Below are positions 53,203 through 61,995 of a DNA stretch of 64,000 bases, piece by piece. Position 1 is the first letter of the stretch. Each line of letters opens with the position of its first letter. The DNA comes from JBASEY01 sp049652745 (lineage in GTDB: Bacteria; CSSED10-310), in NCBI GenBank assembly GCA_049652745.1, contig JBASEY010000026.1, positions 1 to 64,000 of the forward strand. Reading direction: 5' to 3'. Position numbers and translations under genes: made by a program. The notes beneath the pieces are model-generated. The model searched no databases and was not told the DNA's origin. It saw nothing but the letters and a program-made list of their open reading frames with translations.

Positions 53203-54327
53203 TCAAATCTGGTTTTTCTCCACTAATTGAGATGGGGTCAGTGAGAAAATTTCATTCAGATAATCTCTCAAACGCTTTTCAATTTCAAGTATGTCGAATT
53301 CTCGACACCGCCGACTGATCAAATCCGGTGAAAATTGCAGGCTTTCAAATTCCTGAATGGCGGTATCCAGTGCTTCGCTGGTTTGTTGATGAAAAAAATG
53401 TCCGCTGACGCCTTCGATCACTGTTTCAAGAACTCCGCCATGCCCGAAAGCAATAACCGGTCGGCCGCATGCTTGAGCTTCCAGAGGGACCAGCCCGAAA
53501 TCTTCAACTCCAGGAAAAATAAGCGCTCGACAGCGTCTGTAGTTTTCCCGCACATCTTCATCACTCACACGCCCTAAAAAGGTGATATTCGAGCCTGCCA
53601 TTTTTCTCAGCGACGATGACTCGGTACCTCCACCTATGATCCGTAACGGCAAGCCGTTTTTATTGAAAGCTTCAATCGCCAAGTCGACTCGTTTATAAGG
53701 CGCAAGAGCATTGACTATCAGAAAAAAATCACCCGGATTCGAATGATCGGGGGTATAGAAACTGCAATCGACGGGGGGCGGTATCACGACGCAGTCACGT
53801 TGATAAAGGCGCGAAATCCTTTGGGCGACAAACCGTGAATTGGCGATATAATAATCGACTCTGCTTTGGGTGTCGATATCCCAATAGCGAAGGTAATCTC
53901 GAAAAAAGGGCATGATTGACCGAAGCAGAACAGATGATGATGGGGTGTTGAAGTAGGAGTTATACTGGTCCCAGATATATCGCATAGGGGTATGGCAATA
54001 ACAGATTGAAAGGCTGTTTTTTCTGGCGACAGCACCTTTGGCCACTGCATGACTGGTCGATAAAACGATATCAAAATCGCGCAAGTCGAAGCTTTCAATA
54101 GCCGAGGGATAAAGGGGAAGGAGAAGGCGATACCGTTTTTTTGAAAGTGGAAATTTTTGAAGGCGTGATGGAATGATGGGATGCGATTCGATCAAGGGAG
54201 AAACAGATCCCGGATGGTAAAAAAGCGTAAAAATCGGGGCGTCGGGAAAGATTCTGCAAAAAACTTCAAGAACTCTTTCGCCGCCTCGCATTCCGGTCAA
54301 CCAGTCATGTACCAGGGCAACTTTCAC
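53203..54327 (-). CDS. GT4-type glycosyltransferase
   Basis: The 374-residue GT-B protein begins KVALVHDWLTGMRGGERVLEVFCRIFPDAPI and has SICYCHTPMRYIWDQYNSYF, a donor half with FLIVNALAPYKRVDLAIEAFNK and EDFGLVPLEAQACGRPVIAFG (E-x7-E intact). It is close to family members in exopolysaccharide clusters. It overlaps the upstream GT4 gene by four bases and is separated by one base from the sugar transferase gene, so the three form an operon. Confidence 0.9.
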   Translation of the reverse strand: MKVALVHDWLTGMRGGERVLEVFCRIFPDAPIFTLFYHPGSVSPLIESHPIIPSRLQKFPLSKKRYRLLLPLYPSAIESFDLRDFDIVLSTSHAVAKGAVARKNSLSICYCHTPMRYIWDQYNSYFNTPSSSVLLRSIMPFFRDYLRYWDIDTQSRVDYYIANSRFVAQRISRLYQRDCVVIPPPVDCSFYTPDHSNPGDFFLIVNALAPYKRVDLAIEAFNKNGLPLRIIGGGTESSSLRKMAGSNITFLGRVSDEDVRENYRRCRALIFPGVEDFGLVPLEAQACGRPVIAFGHGGVLETVIEGVSGHFFHQQTSEALDTAIQEFESLQFSPDLISRRCREFDILEIEKRLRDYLNEIFSLTPSQLVEKNQI

Positions 54328-55535
54328 CGTGCAGCCTCCAAAACCCGATTATATACTTGTTCATGCTGGGAAATGAAAGAGGCTAAAGAGTAGCGTTCAG
54401 CAAATGTTTTCGCTGATTGTGCTTGTTGCAGGACATCTTTTGGCCAGGCGATGACAGCGGCTAGTTTTTCGGAGATATCCAAGGGGTCGTAAGGATTGAA
54501 AAAGGTAGCCTGCTCACCGCTGATTTCACGCAGAACCGGCAGATCGGAGCAGGCAACGGGTGTTCCACATACCATGGCTTCGATCACGGGAAGCCCAAAA
54601 CCTTCAGCAAGAGAAGGCAGAACCAGGCAAAGTGCGCCTTTATAGAGAAGCGGCATCTGTGATCGTGATAGTCGGCTAAGCAGCATAATGTGTTTATCTA
54701 TGCCCAGTTTTTCAGCGTATCGACGGATAATATCCGGTCTTGGGGGGCCGGCGAGTACCAAACAAGGCGGGGAGAATCGTTTGGTGAGATCCTGCCAGGC
54801 CAACAATAGAGCTGCCAAGTTTTTATGATAGAGATCGTTTCCGCAATATAAAACATATTCCTGGCAAGGCAGATGGAGACTTTCGCAAAAATCGCGAATT
54901 ATTACGGTATCGATTGTTTGAAAAAAAATGTCATCCAGACAGTTGTAGATTTTCGTGATTTTATCAGGTTCAATACCGGTGAATTTCACTAAATCCCGGG
55001 CTGTGGCATTTGAAACAGTGATGATTTCCGTCGCGTTCATGACGCTGGATAAAAAGTGTGAAGATGCAAGCTGACGGTGATAGATCCGCTTGGTTTGAGT
55101 CATCAGATTGCTATAAAAACCGCCGAATCGGGGAATTTTACGAGGTTGTTCGGGGGGGCGCAGGTGAATGCAATCGTGAACGGTTAAGACCAGAGGGGCA
55201 GGGCTGCAGCTAGGCGCCAAGTAATGAGGAGCGTGAAAAATACTCAATTGATTGGAATGTGCCAGGGCTCCTTGAAAAGGGGAGCGGCGTGAAGTGTTGA
55301 TTTTCGAGAATTGAAATCGTGTGGGGTCAAAATCGTCTTTTGAAAAATGCGCATTTTTATCGGTGAATAAACGGTATTCAATACCTGGTTTCGGGTCGGC
55401 AATGGACAGGCCGTGGATGAGATGTCGGATATATGTGCCGATGCCGAAATCGTGGAATTTTCTTATATCGATACCGATGACACGTGAAATGGGTTGGGAA
55501 TCGAAATGAGTTTGACCAGGAAAAGAACTATTCAT
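54324..55535 (-). CDS. GT4-type glycosyltransferase
   Basis: The 403-residue GT-B protein has GIDIRKFHDFGIGTYIRHLIHGL near the N-terminus and a donor half with YVLYCGNDLYHKNLAALLLAWQDL, IMLLSRLSRSQMPLLYKGALCLVLPSLAEGFGLPVIEAMVCGTPVACSD (E-x7-E as EGFGLPVIE). The open frame reaches 55751, but the N-terminal part has no homologous look and the neighbouring divergent gene begins at 55699; ATG 55535 is the best guess, with 55559 possible. Ribosome site not clear. Confidence 0.82.
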   Translation of the reverse strand: MNSSFPGQTHFDSQPISRVIGIDIRKFHDFGIGTYIRHLIHGLSIADPKPGIEYRLFTDKNAHFSKDDFDPTRFQFSKINTSRRSPFQGALAHSNQLSIFHAPHYLAPSCSPAPLVLTVHDCIHLRPPEQPRKIPRFGGFYSNLMTQTKRIYHRQLASSHFLSSVMNATEIITVSNATARDLVKFTGIEPDKITKIYNCLDDIFFQTIDTVIIRDFCESLHLPCQEYVLYCGNDLYHKNLAALLLAWQDLTKRFSPPCLVLAGPPRPDIIRRYAEKLGIDKHIMLLSRLSRSQMPLLYKGALCLVLPSLAEGFGLPVIEAMVCGTPVACSDLPVLREISGEQATFFNPYDPLDISEKLAAVIAWPKDVLQQAQSAKTFAERYSLASFISQHEQVYNRVLEAAR

Positions 55536-55698
55536 CATTGAGAATAATTTTATTGACATTTTCCAGCGGTTGCAAATGGAATTGCCGGGTGTTGGCAAAG
55601 CTAAACAAGAACACTGGAAAGTTGCAGGAGGATGTGATAGATTCAAGCTCTTATCTTCGGCAAGGATGCTTGTCGATATTGAATGGCTGGATAATGGA

Positions 55699-56853
55699 AT
55701 GGCAATAATAGATAACATATTGGACAAAGCAGTAACCGTAGGCGCTTCCAATGTTCATATTTCAACGGGATCGCCGCCGATGATGAGATTGCACGGTGAT
55801 TTGATACCCATGTCGCAGGAGGAAGTCACGTTAGAGGCGGCAAAAACGATTTTGTTGGAGATATTGAACGAGAAGCAGAAAGATTTGATTTTAAAAACGT
55901 ATAAAGAATTGGATTTTTCATATACTTCAGGAAGTGGCCAAAGATTTCGAGTAAACATATTTCGGCAGCGAAGGGGCCTGGATGGGAATTTTCATGTTAT
56001 TCCGTCAAAAATTCCCACATTGAAAGATCTGAGACTGCCTTCCGTTTTGAAAGACATGTGTTCATTGAACCAGGGATTGATCCTGGTCACAGGGTCAGCC
56101 GGAACCGGGAAGACATCCACCCTCGCTGCAATGATAGATCAGATCAATCGAACGCAGCAAAAGCACATCATCACATTGGAAGATCCCATAGAATTCATTC
56201 ATGAAAACAAATTATGTATGGTCAATCAACGGGAGCGTGGCGCGCACTTTAAAACATTCGCTGGAGCTCTAAGACAAACGCTTAGACAGGATCCCGATAT
56301 TATCCTGGTCGGTGAAATGCGGGATTTGGAAACGATTTCTATGGCGATCACCGCTGCCGAAACCGGTCACCTGGTGCTGGGAACTCTTCATACGTTGTCT
56401 GCGGCTAAAACATTGGATCGTATTATCGATGTGTTTCCCGGCCATCAAAGAAACCAGATCCGTGCTATGGTTTCCGAATCTATCCGGTGTGTTGTCTGCC
56501 AAAATTTGCTCAAGTCCAGAGACGGAAAATCACGTGTGCTGGCTTCTGAAATACTGATTGGAATCCCGGCGGTAGCGGCACAAATCAGAGACGCCAAGAC
56601 ATTTCAAATACCCAGTATTATGCAGATGAGCCATTCCGTGGGGATGCATCTGATGGATGAAGACCTTGTCAGGCTTCTGAAGGAAAATAAAATCAACTAT
56701 GATGAGGCCTTGTTGCATGCGCATGATCCGAAATATTTTGTTGAAGCTTGTCAGAAGGAAAATATCGGACCTTTTGCGAAACCCGATATAGAAAAGGAAA
56801 AATCGGGTAAAGGATCTCCAAGAAGCTGGATTCTGCAGAAAAGAGGTTCTTGA
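55699..56853 (+). CDS. PilT-family ATPase 1
   Basis: The 384-residue protein has the secretion/twitching ATPase layout: a PAS-like N-terminal domain (MAIIDNILDKAVTVGASNVHISTGSPPMMRLHG), Walker A GSAGTGKTS, Asp box LEDPIEFIHENK, Walker B DPDIILVGEMRDLET and His box ETGHLVLGTLHT. Walker A deviates from the usual GPTGSGKST and the late AIRNLIRE motif is weak (AAQIRDAKTFQI). It may be a regulatory or PilU-like paralogue. The start codon choice follows the family N-terminus. The last bases overlap the second PilT-like gene. Confidence 0.85.
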   Translation: MAIIDNILDKAVTVGASNVHISTGSPPMMRLHGDLIPMSQEEVTLEAAKTILLEILNEKQKDLILKTYKELDFSYTSGSGQRFRVNIFRQRRGLDGNFHVIPSKIPTLKDLRLPSVLKDMCSLNQGLILVTGSAGTGKTSTLAAMIDQINRTQQKHIITLEDPIEFIHENKLCMVNQRERGAHFKTFAGALRQTLRQDPDIILVGEMRDLETISMAITAAETGHLVLGTLHTLSAAKTLDRIIDVFPGHQRNQIRAMVSESIRCVVCQNLLKSRDGKSRVLASEILIGIPAVAAQIRDAKTFQIPSIMQMSHSVGMHLMDEDLVRLLKENKINYDEALLHAHDPKYFVEACQKENIGPFAKPDIEKEKSGKGSPRSWILQKRGS

Positions 56854-57917
56854 TGGCGGTTATTGATGTTTTATTGCGGGAAGTCGTTGCCAGAGGTGGT
56901 TCTGATTTACATTATGTTACCGGTTCCAAACCGATGCTCAGAGTCAATGGTTTATTGATGCCGATTCGGGATGAAATCGTGCCGGTAGAGCAGGGCAAAG
57001 CAGTTTTGATGGAATTGTTGAGCAACATTCATCGTAAACGGTTTGAAATGGACAAGGACGTGGACTTTGCCTATCAACTGCCGGGAGTGTCACGTTTTCG
57101 CGTGGCGATGTTTCATCAGTCGAGAGGTTTTGGAGCTGTATTTCGGGTGATTCCCGATAAACCCATACCGCTCGAGGAGTTAGGCTTGCCGTTAAGCGTC
57201 AAAAAATTTGCCGAATTGGACAGGGGACTGGTTTTGATTACCGGAGCTACCGGCTCCGGTAAAAGCACGACAATGGCGGCAATTATCGATATCATCAATC
57301 AGCAGGGTAAAAAGCATATTGTTACTATTGAGGATCCGATAGAATTCGTTCACTACAATCGTGGTTGTCTGATCACACAACGCGAGGTGGGATTACACAC
57401 GGAATCGTTTGCAGACGCTTTACGGGCTGCTTTGAGAGAAGACCCGGATCTTATTCTCGTCGGCGAGATGCGGGATTTGATTACTACTCAGTTGACCTTA
57501 TCGGCAGCGGAAACAGGCATTCTGGTGTTTGCAACCGTCCACACGAATTCAGCGGTGAAAACAATCGACCGTGTTGTCGATGTCTTTCCTGCTGATGAGC
57601 AGGATCATGTGCGAATCATGCTCTCAGTTTCGCTGAAAGGTGTCATATCACAGCAACTTCTCCCTACTTCAGACGGCAAAGGAAGAATTCCCGCTGTCGA
57701 ACTGATGTTCTGTAACTCTGCGATATCTAATGTTATCCGCGAGGGAAAAACTCATCAATTGACGACCTTGATACAAAGCAGTAAAAAAGAAGGCATGCAA
57801 ACCATGGATCAAGCTTTGTATCAATTGTATAAGCAGGGAAAAATCAGCGAAGAAATGGTGCTGTCCCGAGCGACGGACAGAGGTTATATGATGAGGGCTA
57901 TTTCAAGCCTGTCGTAA
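56853..57917 (+). CDS. PilT-family ATPase 2
   Basis: The 354-residue paralogue has canonical motifs: GASDLHYVTG-like N-terminus (ARGGSDLHYVTGSKPMLRVNG), Walker A GATGSGKSTT, EDPIEFVH, DPDLILVGEMRDL, ETGILVFATVHT and NVIREGKTHQL. PilT-type motors retract type IV pili, but no pilin or assembly gene is in the window. It begins at ATG 56853, in the TGATG junction with the first paralogue; the pair is translationally coupled. Confidence 0.9.
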   Translation: MAVIDVLLREVVARGGSDLHYVTGSKPMLRVNGLLMPIRDEIVPVEQGKAVLMELLSNIHRKRFEMDKDVDFAYQLPGVSRFRVAMFHQSRGFGAVFRVIPDKPIPLEELGLPLSVKKFAELDRGLVLITGATGSGKSTTMAAIIDIINQQGKKHIVTIEDPIEFVHYNRGCLITQREVGLHTESFADALRAALREDPDLILVGEMRDLITTQLTLSAAETGILVFATVHTNSAVKTIDRVVDVFPADEQDHVRIMLSVSLKGVISQQLLPTSDGKGRIPAVELMFCNSAISNVIREGKTHQLTTLIQSSKKEGMQTMDQALYQLYKQGKISEEMVLSRATDRGYMMRAISSLS

Positions 57918-57963
57918 CGAATTATTTCAATGGTATAGATATACCGGGATAGGGCAGGTCGAT

Positions 57964-59643
57964 ATGAAAAAAGGTCTGACATATAAAGATTCGGGTGTTG
58001 ATATCGATCAGGGCGATGCATTTGTGCGAAAGATATTGCCCTATACGAAAGCGACACATACGAAGTTTTCAATGGGTTCTATCGGTTCTTTTGCCGGTAT
58101 GATCGATATGGCCCCAGGAAATTGGAAAAAACCCATTATTGTTGCCTGTACCGACGGTGTGGGCACCAAGCTGAAAATTGCTATTGATTTAAATCGACAT
58201 GACACCATCGGTATTGATCTGGTGGCTATGTCTATAAACGATTTACTTGTAACCGGCGCTGAACCGATCGCTTTTCTCGATTATCTGGCAACATCCAGAC
58301 TTGATAACGAAAGGCATGCGGAAATTGTCAAAGGAATCAGCCGGGGATGTATTCAAAGTGAATGTGCGCTGATTGGCGGGGAAACGGCTGAAATGCCGGG
58401 TTTTTATGGCTGTGATGATTACGATCTGGCAGGCTTTGCCATCGGAATTGTCGAACAGGACGCTATTCTCGATCCCCAAAATGTCGTGCCGGGGGACAGG
58501 TTTTTGGCTTTGCCGTCAAGCGGTATCCATTCAAATGGATATTCATTGGTACGTAAGGTGTTCGAAGACAGAAACAAATTTCCTCTCGATAAAACTCTTC
58601 CAGGTTTGACTCGCCCATTGGGCGATGAACTCCTCGTTCCAACACGAATTTATGCGCCTGAATTCGCGATTCTGCGCAGGTTGAAAGGCCTGAAATCCGC
58701 CGCTCACATTACAGGCGGAGGAATCCCTGGAAACCTCGTTCGAGCTTTGCCTGACGGATGCGGCGCTGCTCTGGACAAGAATAGCTGGCCTGTTCCAAGG
58801 ATCTTTTCGCTTATGCAGAAAGAAGGTCGGATTGCTGAAAAAGAAATGTTCAGAACTTTCAATATGGGTTTGGGTATGATTTTAGTGATTGGCGCTTCGT
58901 CATTCGATACAATTCGGGAAGCTCTGGCTGGGCAAGGATTCCAAACATTTGACATCGGCACGGTCTGCGACAAGCCGGGAGTCCATTGGGTGGATTCAAA
59001 ACCGAAAACTTCGAAAGAAAACCGATCGGTATCAGTACATCGGGATACAGGCATTGAGAAACCACGCATCGCTATATTCGGATCGGGTAGAGGTTCTAAT
59101 ATGGAGGCGATTCTTCAGTCGATAGACCGAGGAGACTTTGATGCCGAAATAGCGTGTGTGATTTCAAACAACTCGAATGCTCCTATTATGGAGCGTGCTG
59201 AAAAACGCAATATACCAGCTTTTCATATTTCATCACATACTCATTTGAATAAAGAATGGGATTATGTAAACCAGGTTCTGGACATGTGCAAAGCAGACAC
59301 GCTGGTACTTGCCGGATACATGAAAAAAATTCCCGAAAAAATTATCGAACGGTTTTCAGGACGGACATTCAATATCCACCCTGCGCTGCTGCCCGCATTT
59401 GGGGGTAAAGGTATGTTCGGGAAACACGTGCATGAATCAGTCTTGAAAAGCGGCGCTAAATTTAGCGGAGCGACGGTTCATAGGTTGGATTCAGAATACG
59501 ACCATGGCGAAATTCTAGCCCAAAGAGTGGTGCCTGTGTTACCTCAAGATACACCGGAAAGCCTGGCGGAACGTGTCCTTGTTGAAGAACATGATATGTA
59601 CTGGCGGGTGTTGAAAAAGCTCTTGAATGACGACAATGGCTGA
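57964..59643 (+). CDS. purMN: Fused AIR synthetase-GAR formyltransferase
   Basis: The 559-residue protein joins two purine enzymes. Residues 1-345 are PurM (FGAM cyclo-ligase): TDGVGTKLKIA, DLVAMSINDLLVTGAEPIAFLDYLA, LIGGETAEMPGFY and FNMGLGMI. Residues about 360-559 are PurN (GAR formyltransferase): GSGRGSNMEAI, FNIHPALLPAFGG (Asn and His of the catalytic site), ATVHRLDSEYDHGEILAQR (catalytic Asp). The two are in one frame through a short linker (PKTSKENRSVSVHRDT). Such a fusion resembles the end of animal GART but lacks PurD. Product is a bifunctional purine enzyme of the cytoplasm. Confidence 0.93.
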   Translation: MKKGLTYKDSGVDIDQGDAFVRKILPYTKATHTKFSMGSIGSFAGMIDMAPGNWKKPIIVACTDGVGTKLKIAIDLNRHDTIGIDLVAMSINDLLVTGAEPIAFLDYLATSRLDNERHAEIVKGISRGCIQSECALIGGETAEMPGFYGCDDYDLAGFAIGIVEQDAILDPQNVVPGDRFLALPSSGIHSNGYSLVRKVFEDRNKFPLDKTLPGLTRPLGDELLVPTRIYAPEFAILRRLKGLKSAAHITGGGIPGNLVRALPDGCGAALDKNSWPVPRIFSLMQKEGRIAEKEMFRTFNMGLGMILVIGASSFDTIREALAGQGFQTFDIGTVCDKPGVHWVDSKPKTSKENRSVSVHRDTGIEKPRIAIFGSGRGSNMEAILQSIDRGDFDAEIACVISNNSNAPIMERAEKRNIPAFHISSHTHLNKEWDYVNQVLDMCKADTLVLAGYMKKIPEKIIERFSGRTFNIHPALLPAFGGKGMFGKHVHESVLKSGAKFSGATVHRLDSEYDHGEILAQRVVPVLPQDTPESLAERVLVEEHDMYWRVLKKLLNDDNG

Positions 59644-61243
59644 AAAGCAACAGCGGCATGAAACACGCTGGAGAATTATTTTATTTCTGGTAATAGCTAT
59701 ATTCTCATTTGTGTTACGAACAATTTACGCAGGCAAATTAAACAATAGTATCAATGAGTTAGAAGCACGCTATGTGCTGATCAGTTATGATATTTCGAAA
59801 GGTATTTTTCATTTCCCCCATGCGCCTTGGATCATGGAATACGACGAAACGAGTTTTTGTTGGCTGATAGCGCCTTGGGTATTGTTATTCGGTCGAAGCT
59901 GGAAGATTTTTTGCCTGTTTGCTGCTACTGTGACTTCGCTGATCCCATCGATCTTGTTTTTAATAACAGCCCGAAAATACGATTTGAAACTTGGTATTCT
60001 TGTAGGCCTGTTTTTTTCATCTGTACCTGCCCAACTGGTATGGGATCGAGACCTCGCCATGAGTTCAATGGTTGTTCACACGGCTCTCTGGTTTTTCGCT
60101 TTATATATCGTCTCCCATTCGGCTCCTAGAAAACCTTGTCATTATGCGCTGACAGGCCTTGCAATAGGCATAGGCACATATTTTGCCCACTATAATGCGA
60201 TTGTTTTTCCTACGCTGCTGGCATTGATTTGGTTCAGAAAAGACTCGCTCAAGCACAGGTTAATGGGTATGGCGATATCGATTACGACATATTTTTTATC
60301 ATGTTTGCCGTTGTTGGTTCTCCTTAAATTCAAATCGGAATATCTTTTATGGCGGCAACGACATTTTCATGAGAGTCCTGTTCAGAGCGTATCCATTGTT
60401 CATCAATACCTTAGCAGTCTGGCTCAGCATTTGAAAAGTCTGTTTTTTGGCGGGTTAGAAAGCCTTCACTTACGTGCGGAAGCTCCTGTCCTAAACCCTG
60501 TTATGGCTGTTCTGTTTCTTGTGGGAATCGTTTTTTTGCTTCGGCGAGGCTGGAGTGATTTCTTTTTTGTTTTGGGATTACCATTAACGTTGTACATCAT
60601 GTTGGGTTTTATTAAACCTGAACATTGGAGCGGGTCGTATCATATTTTTGCCATGCCTTTTTTAGCTTTGTCTGCTGCTTTTGGAGCCTATGGAATTTGG
60701 ACCCGTGTTACATGTCAAAAACAAAATACATTCTCGACAGTCCTTTTTGTTATCGTGGTGGTATTGGTCGTATCGATAAACGTATGGCATTTTTTTTGGG
60801 GGGCATACAGAATTCACCCCCGTTCGGACCTGTTGACAAGGCTGCAGGCGGACATGAGAAGTCTTGAGAAGATGCCCTATTTGTTCAGCACTGCCATTTC
60901 GGTGGAAGTACAGCATTATCATATGCCTTTTTGGGTGGCCACACGTTGTTATCAGGACCGAATATCAATTTTTGGCTGGGACAACGACACCTGGATATCT
61001 GATCCGGATAAGGTGCCCATTGATTTTATACGAAACATGGAGAATCAGGTCGGTGTTGTCGTCAGCCCTGAGGAAGTGGACGTTTTTATCGATCGGTTCG
61101 ATCCGGAAAGCATTGTGGATACACAAATATTGCCAGGTAGTGAATTGGTGATGTTTCATTGTAATATAGACGTTCCTGATCTTCTTCAAAGAACTTGGAC
61201 GCTCAGCCATGTACCTCCGGTGCTGCCTATCAAGCGGAACTGA
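59627..61243 (+). CDS. GT-C membrane glycosyltransferase-like protein
   Basis: The 538-residue protein has a cytoplasmic N-terminus and about ten hydrophobic helices; ELEARYVLISYDISKGIFHFPHAPWIMEYDETSF is an acidic first loop like those of PMT_2/ArnT-type enzymes, followed by GRSWKIFCLFAATVTSLIPSILFLITARKYDLKLG. The soluble C-terminal region resembles those of the other GT-C proteins. It overlaps purMN by 17 bases; ATG 59636 is an alternative start. Confidence 0.75.
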   Translation: MTTMAEKQQRHETRWRIILFLVIAIFSFVLRTIYAGKLNNSINELEARYVLISYDISKGIFHFPHAPWIMEYDETSFCWLIAPWVLLFGRSWKIFCLFAATVTSLIPSILFLITARKYDLKLGILVGLFFSSVPAQLVWDRDLAMSSMVVHTALWFFALYIVSHSAPRKPCHYALTGLAIGIGTYFAHYNAIVFPTLLALIWFRKDSLKHRLMGMAISITTYFLSCLPLLVLLKFKSEYLLWRQRHFHESPVQSVSIVHQYLSSLAQHLKSLFFGGLESLHLRAEAPVLNPVMAVLFLVGIVFLLRRGWSDFFFVLGLPLTLYIMLGFIKPEHWSGSYHIFAMPFLALSAAFGAYGIWTRVTCQKQNTFSTVLFVIVVVLVVSINVWHFFWGAYRIHPRSDLLTRLQADMRSLEKMPYLFSTAISVEVQHYHMPFWVATRCYQDRISIFGWDNDTWISDPDKVPIDFIRNMENQVGVVVSPEEVDVFIDRFDPESIVDTQILPGSELVMFHCNIDVPDLLQRTWTLSHVPPVLPIKRN

Positions 61244-61941
61244 TGATACCGGTTAAAAACAAAGCACAATGTAGAAGGTTTCCATGGGTTACACTTTTAT
61301 TGGGTGCAATCAACGCTGGGGTTTTTATTTATGAGTTAGCCTTGCCGCCTGCTATGCTCGACAAGTTTTTTGCTGTTTTTGGCCTGATACCCGCTAATCT
61401 GTTTCAGTTCAATGTGCTGGAATTCAATGGAATATCAAATTACGCTGTTTTACCGATCTTCACATCTATTTTTATACACGGCGGTTTTTTTCACCTGATA
61501 TTGAATATGTGGACCTTATACTTATTTGCTCCGTGTATGGAAGATAGGCTGGGCCATTTTAGATTTATGGTTTTTTATTTTCTCTGCGGTATGGGCGCTT
61601 CGCTGATGCATGCCGTCATTCACTCAAAATCCGTTGTTCCTACGGTCGGCGCCAGTGGAGCGATTGCCGGCGTTTTGGGCGCGTATTTTGTGCTTCTTCC
61701 TTTATCTAAAATAGTAGTGTTGGTTCCATTGTTTTTTTTACCGCTTTTTTTTGAGATACCTGCGTTTTTTTATCTGTTGATATGGTTTGTTTCGCAGTTG
61801 CACAGTGGAGCCTGGATCTTGATCGGAGGAGCGCCGAATCATGGAGGTATCGCATTTTGGGCTCATATCAGCGGATTTTTAATAGGTATATATCTTTTGA
61901 GTGTATTTCTCCCTTCCAAAAAGCGTTTGGCTTCTTCTTGA
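61243..61941 (+). CDS. Rhomboid-family intramembrane serine protease
   Basis: The 232-residue protein has about six transmembrane segments and the rhomboid catalytic pattern: HLILNMWTLYLF (oxyanion-side His/Asn), GASGAIAGVLG with the nucleophilic Ser, and AHISGFLIG with the catalytic His. It cleaves substrates inside the membrane. ATG 61243 overlaps the stop of the preceding gene by one base (TGATG). Confidence 0.92.
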   Translation: MIPVKNKAQCRRFPWVTLLLGAINAGVFIYELALPPAMLDKFFAVFGLIPANLFQFNVLEFNGISNYAVLPIFTSIFIHGGFFHLILNMWTLYLFAPCMEDRLGHFRFMVFYFLCGMGASLMHAVIHSKSVVPTVGASGAIAGVLGAYFVLLPLSKIVVLVPLFFLPLFFEIPAFFYLLIWFVSQLHSGAWILIGGAPNHGGIAFWAHISGFLIGIYLLSVFLPSKKRLASS

Positions 61942-61995
61942 CTTTGTTTCGATCATATTTAAGCTTGGCAGGGATGAACACTGAAAGGGCAAGGA

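Noticed and set aside
55553..55581. TTGACA upstream of the PilT-like gene
   Set aside because: No acceptable -10 box at 16-18 bases.
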